A stretch of 11,671 bases of DNA from JAVBQU01 sp031548675. GTDB taxonomy: Bacteria; Bacteroidota; Bacteroidia; Bacteroidales; P3. The translations under genes and the position numbers were made by a program. This document shows positions 6,967 through 11,671 of this stretch, one piece after another; position 1 is the stretch's first letter, and each line of letters starts with the position of its first letter. The notes under the pieces were generated by a model. The model was not told the DNA's origin. It saw only the letters and a program-made list of their open reading frames with translations, and ran no database searches. The DNA lies in NCBI GenBank assembly GCA_031548675.1, contig JAVBQU010000014.1, positions 1 through 11,671 of the forward strand. Direction: 5' to 3'.

Positions 6967-7923
6967 ACATTTGTTCTGTGCAGCCGCTTTTTTGAAGTAT
7001 TTCTTTAATGCAGTAATCTCTGTCCACATACATTCGTAGATTTCATTGTCACTCATTTCTTCAATTTCCATCATATTCTCATCTGCTGTTTCACGGGCGG
7101 CTTCTGCATCAAATTTTGATTTGAATATCTTTTTGGTGTATTTGTTGAGTTCTTCTGCTGATTGTTTAACTTGTTCAGAGGTTAAATATGCTATGTTATT
7201 TATCGGAATTTCAGCACCTTCTGGTGTATCAAAAACATCATCGATATCGATCTTCTTTCCGGCTTTGTTTTTTATATATTTACCGCTTTCAAGCAGTATA
7301 TTATGGCCTTCAAAAATATCAATTAACAGATCAATAGCTTTTAGATACAAAAAATCTTTGCTTCTTGTTTTTTCAGCAATATCCATTGCACTGATTTTTT
7401 CACTTTGAATATCATTCAAGTCGCTTTCGGAAACAGCAGAGTAAATGGTATTCAAATGAAACGCAGTAAACTCTCCAAAATCCATTATCTTCTTTTCATC
7501 GCTAAAAGCAAAAAGAACAAATTCATTTATATATTTATCACTGTTATTAAGCCATACCAAAGTATCAATGCCAAGTCCTTTATCTAAATCAGGAATATTG
7601 GAAAAATAACCCTCTTCATACAATTCATAAATAACATACTGCATAAGCTGCATTAGTTCTTTAGCCGTTTTGGGTTTGTTTTTATCATCAAATTTAAAAT
7701 CAGGCAAATTATAATATGTCTTTTGAAAATGTTGATTGCAAGCCGACAAACCAAACTTAGTTTCATGTGAGCATAAGGCAAAACACCATTCATTTTTTAG
7801 TGAACCATTTGCTTTTAATAATTCAAATTGTTCTACAAAAGTCTCTCGCAGTTGTTTTGCTGCCAAGGTTAATTTTGTACTGATTTTAGGTTTTTTGATT
7901 CCAAATTGATCTTCCCTTTTCAT
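6940..7923 (-). CDS. Hypothetical cytosolic protein, 327 aa
   Basis: I do not recognise this family. There is no signal peptide or membrane helix. It has a basic N-terminus (KREDQFGIKKPKIS), then a Cys/His-containing stretch NEWCFALCSHETKFGLSACNQH with Cys47, Cys51 and Cys62. A mostly helical region with YVIYELYEEGYF follows, and then an acidic C-terminal third (residues about 270-300, rich in Glu, Asp and Met). It ends in CLFIWANTE, whose last codons lie inside the direct repeat. The ATG at 7921-7923 follows an A+T-rich leader. The next gene upstream (230-aa membrane protein) ends 64 bases before it on the same strand, so co-transcription is plausible. Context suggests an accessory or immunity-type gene, but nothing in the protein itself shows a function. 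Confidence 0.85.
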   Translation of the reverse strand: MKREDQFGIKKPKISTKLTLAAKQLRETFVEQFELLKANGSLKNEWCFALCSHETKFGLSACNQHFQKTYYNLPDFKFDDKNKPKTAKELMQLMQYVIYELYEEGYFSNIPDLDKGLGIDTLVWLNNSDKYINEFVLFAFSDEKKIMDFGEFTAFHLNTIYSAVSESDLNDIQSEKISAMDIAEKTRSKDFLYLKAIDLLIDIFEGHNILLESGKYIKNKAGKKIDIDDVFDTPEGAEIPINNIAYLTSEQVKQSAEELNKYTKKIFKSKFDAEAARETADENMMEIEEMSDNEIYECMWTEITALKKYFKKAAAQNKCLFIWANTE

Positions 7924-7987
7924 TGTTTTTAATTGTTTTATATGTTACCTCGTTAGTGCATTATGCTCAACAAAGGGTTCCGGCTGT

Positions 7988-8680
7988 TCAGATTTTCATC
8001 TTGAATACGACTCCATAGAACATGATGAAACTGCCTAAGAAGAAACCGTAAGTGAATATGGATTTTATGGTATCCCGATTTTCAATCGCGAATTTGATAG
8101 GATTTCTTGCAAGATTTGCTGCGTTGTAGGTGGTATGAAAACCTATAACCATGTCGACCATCAAATGTGCCAATTGGATAAATAATCCGAGTATAACAAC
8201 AATCAGCAATGATATAAATGTGATAAATATCAAGTCAAAGCTATCTCTTGAAATACCCATTGGCATTTTGTGTGTTGGTGCTGCAGGCACAGGCTCAATG
8301 GTTACTTTCCCTGTTATTATTTCATCTATCCGAACTGCAACTTCGGAAGCGGTATGTTCTCCTGCTCCTAGACTGTTATTTGCGTAAGTAATCAACTCAT
8401 CGGCTACTGCATAGTTTTTTTGTACCATGATTGTACGCACAGAATCGTATAGTTCTTTATCGTTTGGAGTTTTTTCTACTATTGCAGTTTCTATTTGTTG
8501 CTTTTCTCTGTTGGATGTGAAAATTTTTGTGGCTGAATAGGCTCCTATGAGCAAAATCATTAAAACCCCGAATGATGCTGACAAGCTGATAATATAGGTG
8601 CTTTTTTTAAGCAGCTGTGGCAAAAGAAATAATGACACTGCATTAATAATCATAATACTTATGTATAATACTATCTTCAT
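7988..8680 (-). CDS. Four-helix membrane protein of unknown function, 230 aa
   Basis: I do not recognise this family. Four hydrophobic segments are visible: residues about 3-21, 28-50, 149-172 and 207-226. Between helices 2 and 3 lies a soluble domain of about 95 residues (53-147). It is Lys/Glu rich with EKQQIETAIVEKTPNDKELY and a Pro-rich end (VEPVPAAP-like). With both termini on one side, that domain would share their side; the positive residues at K25-K26 and at the C-terminal FKMKI suggest a cytoplasmic or mixed orientation that I cannot settle. No transporter, kinase or protease motif is seen. It lies between two cytosolic unknowns on the same strand. A role as a membrane-resident immunity protein is possible but only by context. 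Confidence 0.83.
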   Translation of the reverse strand: MKIVLYISIMIINAVSLFLLPQLLKKSTYIISLSASFGVLMILLIGAYSATKIFTSNREKQQIETAIVEKTPNDKELYDSVRTIMVQKNYAVADELITYANNSLGAGEHTASEVAVRIDEIITGKVTIEPVPAAPTHKMPMGISRDSFDLIFITFISLLIVVILGLFIQLAHLMVDMVIGFHTTYNAANLARNPIKFAIENRDTIKSIFTYGFFLGSFIMFYGVVFKMKI

Positions 8681-8758
8681 AATTTGTTGTTAATACTTGA
8701 TTCCTTGTTCTGGTGGTTTAGCGTCCGCAGCATGTGCTGTTGTACAGGAAAAGACTTA

Positions 8759-8766
8759 CAAATTTA
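8759..8766 (-). promoter_or_regulatory. Possible -7 element upstream of the membrane-protein gene
   Basis: Read on the - strand this is TAAATTTG, a full match to TAnnTTTG. It lies 79 bases before the ATG at 8678-8680. No TTG is found at the expected -33 distance, so it may be a chance match in A+T-rich sequence. Confidence 0.25.
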
Positions 8767-8787
8767 CACAAATATTTCTTTGCTCGG

Positions 8788-8841
8788 TTATTACAGCAGG
8801 TTTAACCTGTTTTTAATAGTTGGACTTAGGCACAACCTGAG
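8788..8841. repeat. Diverged third copy of the intergenic repeat (5' half only)
   Basis: ATTACAGCAGGTTTAACCTG, then TTGGACTTAGG, parallels the first half of the 102-bp repeat. It keeps the inverted repeat GCAGGTT-T-AACCTG and a second dyad, CTTAGG-CACAA-CCTGAG, with different loop and arm bases. It lies in the 208-bp gap between the 386-aa gene (3' side) and the membrane-protein gene. The rest of that gap has a small CAGCA-TG-TGCTG palindrome near 8728-8739 and no gene. Confidence 0.6.
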
Positions 8842-8888
8842 CGCAACTGGGGTTTTAATCACAAATTATACATAGAAGGTACATATTG

Positions 8889-10049
8889 TTATTCATTTTT
8901 CAAATCAGATTTCGCAAAAAAGAAGTGTTCGTATGCAAACCCTTCTTTTAAATATTTTAATTCAAGCGAATTAAGAAATAAAATTGCTTGCTCTTCAGTT
9001 TTGAAGTTTTTAATAGGAACTAGTTTCTCATCCAATGGATGCCGTTCATACTTTCCTCCAATAACATCAGTTCCATCGATGCCTAAGCTGTAAAAACCTA
9101 ATTTATTTTTATCATTTCTGTTTGTGTCAAAAAACTTACGCATTATGATGCCATATTTCGGGTCGTACCAAGCAGTTTTTAGTTTTGTAAAATTCTTTGA
9201 CGCTGTTATTGATTCGAATAGCTGTAGCGCTTCATTCAGCCCATTCATTTCAAACCAATAATTAGTGTCCATAAAATATGAACCATAAAACGTTTCATAA
9301 TGTGCAACCATAAAGTGAATTACATGATTGAATCGTTGAACGATCATATGTTTATGTTTTCCGCTCCATAGAACCGCGTAGTCGTCAATACTTGTTGCGC
9401 TTTCAATGCAATTTGAATCGGTCAGCCTTTTCACGGGAAGCGTTTTGATAGCTTTTCCATCAAAGATATAAGTACCCTCAACAGGTACTCCGCATTTTAC
9501 CCAGACTGCGTTTTTTTCTTTATCATAGAATAATATTTCGACTTTTTCATCATGCTCATTTGCCCAGAAAATAAATCCTAAATCCTTTGTTGTAAGATCT
9601 CTTACTTCTTTTGTTGATGCAAGCGTTTCTGCTTGTTGTTTATATGAACCGGAAGCTATTTGATTCAACTTTTCCATGCAATCTGGGCAACTGCACATTG
9701 GAGTTGGTTTATATAGCTGCGGTTTATGTTTTTTTACCCCGCATTTGCTCAGGATAGTCCATTCCAGAGCAAGCGGATTCGAATATTTAATGGCATATGT
9801 GATCGCCATTTCCAGAAATTTTTTTGCCTTTTTAAAATTAGCAAAATTCTGGTGATTCAGCATAATTGGAGTATATCTCAGAAAATTAAAATTAAACAAT
9901 TGAGCAAAATTGAAAATTTGCTCACAAGTCAAATTATCTTGAGTAAGGAAGACCTGATTCAAGGCTTCTAACATCGAAGGAGTGTACCAGTAAAACCCAA
10001 TTTTTTCTCCTTTCATGATTCTCTCTAACAATTTCAAATCATCAGTCAT
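8889..10049 (-). CDS. Hypothetical cytosolic protein with Cys cluster, 386 aa
   Basis: I do not recognise this family. There is no signal peptide or membrane segment. The N-terminal part (residues 1-115) looks helical and repeat-like, with phrases such as LTCEQIFNFAQLFNF and FKKAKKFLEMAITYAIKY. Then comes PMCSCPDCMEKL (Cys119, Cys121, Cys124) with Cys103 upstream: four cysteines that could bind zinc. The C-terminal part (about 150-386) is rich in aromatic residues, with beta-type phrases such as DLGFIFWANEHDEKVEILFYDKE and a Gly-rich FYSLGIDGTDVIGGKYERHP. No catalytic motif is evident. The start at 10047-10049 (MTDDLKLLERIMKGE) has a short A+T-rich leader. Unrelated to its neighbours as far as can be judged by eye, it fits the pattern of single unknown genes in this island. 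Confidence 0.85.
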   Translation of the reverse strand: MTDDLKLLERIMKGEKIGFYWYTPSMLEALNQVFLTQDNLTCEQIFNFAQLFNFNFLRYTPIMLNHQNFANFKKAKKFLEMAITYAIKYSNPLALEWTILSKCGVKKHKPQLYKPTPMCSCPDCMEKLNQIASGSYKQQAETLASTKEVRDLTTKDLGFIFWANEHDEKVEILFYDKEKNAVWVKCGVPVEGTYIFDGKAIKTLPVKRLTDSNCIESATSIDDYAVLWSGKHKHMIVQRFNHVIHFMVAHYETFYGSYFMDTNYWFEMNGLNEALQLFESITASKNFTKLKTAWYDPKYGIIMRKFFDTNRNDKNKLGFYSLGIDGTDVIGGKYERHPLDEKLVPIKNFKTEEQAILFLNSLELKYLKEGFAYEHFFFAKSDLKNE

Positions 10050-10141
10050 CTATTTTCCTTTCAAAATTTTATAAATTGAATTCATCTTGTAATAGTCTTG
10101 CCGGGCTGTCTCCAACATAGCCTATAACTTATAAATATACG

Positions 10142-10149
10142 CAAAGATA
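10142..10149 (-). promoter_or_regulatory. Possible -7 promoter element of the 386-aa gene
   Basis: Read on the - strand this is TATCTTTG, matching TAnnTTTG, about 93 bases upstream of the ATG at 10049. No clear TTG occurs at the -33 position, so support is partial. Confidence 0.35.
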
Positions 10150-10227
10150 TAATATTTACATATAACAGCCATGTTGTATTAAAAATATAAAGAGGCAGTT
10201 TGAAATTTTTTATGATTGTTTTTACCC

Positions 10228-10298
10228 CCAACCCCTAAAGGGAAGTTGTTTTCTAGATGTACTTTAGGAAAGTCCCCTTTAGGGGATTTAGGGGTTGG
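10228..10298. repeat. Imperfect inverted repeat, CCCCTAAAGGGG type
   Basis: The outer arms CCAACCCCTAAA (10228-10239) and TTTAGGGGTTGG (10287-10298) pair perfectly over 12 bp. A nested palindrome TCCCC-TTTA-GGGGA lies at about 10273-10286. Elements of this CCCCTAAAGGGG style recur between genes in Bacteroidota. It could form a strong hairpin in the transcript between the WGR gene and the 386-aa gene. Confidence 0.8.
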
Positions 10299-10440
10299 CT
10301 TTTACAGCAGCGATGTGTATTAAAGTCATTGATAACCAGAAGTAAGCGGATGTATTGACTTCGTTCTACATGACAGCGATATATCTTTTTGTAAAATGGC
10401 AAAAGCCAAGCTCTTTGCTTTATCTCTTGGTGTGAATCTG

Positions 10441-10525
10441 TCACATTAGGCTGTGATGAGGTGTCACATTAGGCTGTGGTAGTCTGTCACATCGGGCTGT
10501 GAGGATATACCACATTAGGCTGTGA
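10441..10525. repeat. Four tandem 23-bp units: 15-bp conserved core, 8-bp variable spacer
   Basis: Cores start at 10441, 10464, 10487 and 10510, a period of exactly 23. The core is TCACATTAGGCTGTG with few changes (third copy TCACATCGGGCTGTG, fourth CCACATTAGGCTGTG). The 8 bases between cores differ (ATGAGGTG, GTAGTCTG, AGGATATA). Each unit is a dyad, TCACA-N6-TGTGA, and neighbouring units can also pair as TGTGA-N7-TCACA. The array ends 35 bases before the stop-side edge of the WGR gene, i.e. in its 3' flank. Confidence 0.88.
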
Positions 10526-10560
10526 CTAAACCCAACAAGACAGAAGCCTTTTTACAGGTA

Positions 10561-11634
10561 TTAACAGCAATCCCAATTGAAGAAAACATCAGAGAATTTG
10601 CGTTTTTTCAAATCGTTGGGCTTGATAAAGAATGTTCCCGTACCACAGTCTCCCCACATAATTTCATCGTACTTATCATCCGTGTCTATTTGCAAAAGAA
10701 CAGTAGTGTGTTTTTCCGCTTCATCCTCCCGGGCATCTTCTTGTGATCCGCTTGCATAACCCCCTATACGGTGTTCCAATGAGTCAAGTTTATCTGCGAT
10801 TTCATCGTATTCATCCAAATCAAGATAACTTTCAGCATCTTCATATTCTTCTCCCGTAAAATATTTTTTGAAAATAGACATAAACAATTTATCAAAGTGG
10901 AAATCATAGGGTGTCATGGGTTGTGTTGTCAGTATGGGTGTTAGCGCGTATTCGCCCATACCTACCGGAAAATAATTTTCATCCTCGTCTAAATCAAATG
11001 CAGGAGGTTGTTGCAGCGTTGATTCATCATGGTCTACTTCGGCATGATAGAATACTTTATAACTGTTGGTATCGTTTTCGGAAGCACACATATCATCTTT
11101 AGGGTCGAGATAAAATTGCAGTATGCCTTTTTCGGGGAAATCGGGCAAATGCGGCATTTCTTCAAAATTGATTTGTGCCAGCAGCTTCAAAGGGTTTGGA
11201 TTTTTCGGGTCGTTAAATTCCGGGTAAGAATTGGTACTTACCGGATAACTGAATCCTTGGGGCAGATAGGGTATTCCGCCGAATTTGCTGGTGTATGGAC
11301 TTAGCGGTTTTTGGGCTTTTTTGGTTTTTAATTGAATGGTGGGAATTGCCGTTAATTCTGTAAACTCCCGAATTACTTTTTGTAAAGGTTTTTCCGCTTT
11401 GGGTTCTCCGGCAAAGTTGGTATCGGCGGCTTGTTCCACATAGCCTTTTTTTGTTTTTTCGGCAATGAGTTTTTCGGCTTCTTTCAAACATTTTTCGGCA
11501 TTCTCAAATGCTTTCGACGAAGTTTGAGCAGCAGTTCCTATTTTACCATAACTTACCGTAAATTGGTTTTCGTTGATTTCAATCATCCAAAACTTGTTAG
11601 ATTTTTCGTCTTGATAGGTAAATGTTCGTTTCAT
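10561..11634 (-). CDS. WGR domain plus DUF1963 (YwqG-like) protein
   Basis: This encodes a 357-aa cytosolic fusion. Residues about 1-68 form a WGR domain: FWMIEINENQFTVSYGKIGT has YGKIG in place of the canonical WGRIG, and the AFENAEKCLKEAEKLIAEKTKKGYVE tail is typical. A short linker leads into DUF1963/YwqG (about 105-355), recognised by SKFGGIPYLP, LKLLAQINFEEMP, GILQFYLD and, near the end, LLQID followed by WGDCGTGTFFI. An Asp/Glu-rich insertion lies at about 261-306 (EEYEDAESYLDLDEYDE). WGR domains bind nucleic-acid ends in PARPs, but their role in bacterial fusions is not known; DUF1963 has no settled biochemical function. It is the first gene of the - strand series, with the ATG at 11632-11634; its promoter is probably beyond or at the window edge. 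Family calls are confident; function is not. Confidence 0.85.
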   Translation of the reverse strand: MKRTFTYQDEKSNKFWMIEINENQFTVSYGKIGTAAQTSSKAFENAEKCLKEAEKLIAEKTKKGYVEQAADTNFAGEPKAEKPLQKVIREFTELTAIPTIQLKTKKAQKPLSPYTSKFGGIPYLPQGFSYPVSTNSYPEFNDPKNPNPLKLLAQINFEEMPHLPDFPEKGILQFYLDPKDDMCASENDTNSYKVFYHAEVDHDESTLQQPPAFDLDEDENYFPVGMGEYALTPILTTQPMTPYDFHFDKLFMSIFKKYFTGEEYEDAESYLDLDEYDEIADKLDSLEHRIGGYASGSQEDAREDEAEKHTTVLLQIDTDDKYDEIMWGDCGTGTFFIKPNDLKKRKFSDVFFNWDCC

Positions 11635-11671
11635 AATTGGCAGATAAATATTTCTTATTGTGTATTATCCT

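Larger units (their letters stand above)
10050..10560. other. 511-bp intergenic repeat mosaic
   Basis: No credible gene lies here. From left to right it holds an A+T-rich leader for the 386-aa gene with a possible -7 element, a palindromic CCCCTAAAGGGG-type element (10228-10298), a stretch with CTTCGTTCTACATGACAG (about 10358-10375) resembling dispersed Bacteroidota repeats, and four 23-bp tandem repeats (10441-10525). The 63-codon - strand frame at 10253-10444 is made of repeat sequence (CHVERSQ, PLNPLKGTF) and is not called as a gene. Confidence 0.7.

Noticed and set aside
8684..8875. 63-codon + strand frame in the gap before the 386-aa gene
   Set aside because: It spans the third intergenic repeat copy and opposes all neighbouring genes; low-complexity hydrophobic/Cys composition without a leader.
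10253..10444. 63-codon - strand frame between the WGR gene and the 386-aa gene
   Set aside because: Its sequence is made of repeat-derived phrases (CHVERSQ, PLNPLKGTF) coming from the palindromic element and a dispersed repeat; there is no sign of a real protein.
10441..10525. CRISPR array
   Set aside because: A 15-bp core with 8-bp spacers is far below CRISPR repeat and spacer sizes, and no cas gene is present.
10441..10525. Classical CRP/FNR binding sites
   Set aside because: The within-unit dyad is TCACA-N6-TGTGA, the reverse of TGTGA-N6-TCACA; the correct order occurs only between units with 7 bases, and the array lies in a 3' flank rather than a promoter.
1..11671. tRNA, rRNA, or riboswitch
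   Set aside because: No cloverleaf, rRNA-like conserved block or known riboswitch core was found on either strand by eye.

Overview
The window looks like a chromosomal segment of a member of the Bacteroidota. Evidence: low G+C, A-rich translation leaders with few Shine-Dalgarno matches, promoter-like sequences of the Bacteroidota TTG / TAnnTTTG type, and secreted proteins with leaders ending in GFA-Q or AGA-Q. The genus cannot be named from sequence alone.

Left part (1-5320), ordinary housekeeping and envelope genes. A partial lon protease gene runs leftward off the window edge. Across a 387-bp divergent promoter region, a rightward exbB-exbD pair (proton channel of a TonB/Tol-type energy transducer) ends in a clear intrinsic terminator. 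Next come two exported enzymes on the + strand: an endonuclease/exonuclease/phosphatase-fold hydrolase and a glutathione-peroxidase-family thiol peroxidase, the latter closed by a strong 14-bp hairpin terminator.

Right part (5337-11634), an accessory-looking island, all on the - strand. In transcription order it holds: a WGR + DUF1963 (YwqG-like) fusion protein; a 386-aa cytosolic protein with a Cys cluster; a 230-aa four-helix membrane protein; a 327-aa cytosolic protein; a 31-codon remnant ORF; and an exported 370-ish-aa protein whose start lies one base after the remnant's stop. I recognise only the first. The gaps carry repeats: a 102-bp direct repeat in two copies about 1.5 kb apart (5337-5438 and 6865-6966) that brackets the remnant ORF and exported gene, a diverged third copy (8788-8841), a palindromic CCCCTAAAGGGG-type element (10228-10298), and four tandem copies of a 23-bp unit (10441-10525).

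Interpretation (inference): single unrelated genes of unknown function, one signal-peptide-bearing and one multi-pass, all on one strand, separated by related repeats, with a leftover reading frame abutting one gene. This resembles arrays of orphan immunity genes of polymorphic or contact-dependent toxin systems. No complete toxin, secretion gene, integrase or transposase is visible, so this remains a hypothesis. The best lead is the repeat-bracketed cassette at 5337-6966: one repeat copy runs into the 3' coding end of the 327-aa gene, and the other retains the same C-terminal codons without a gene attached.
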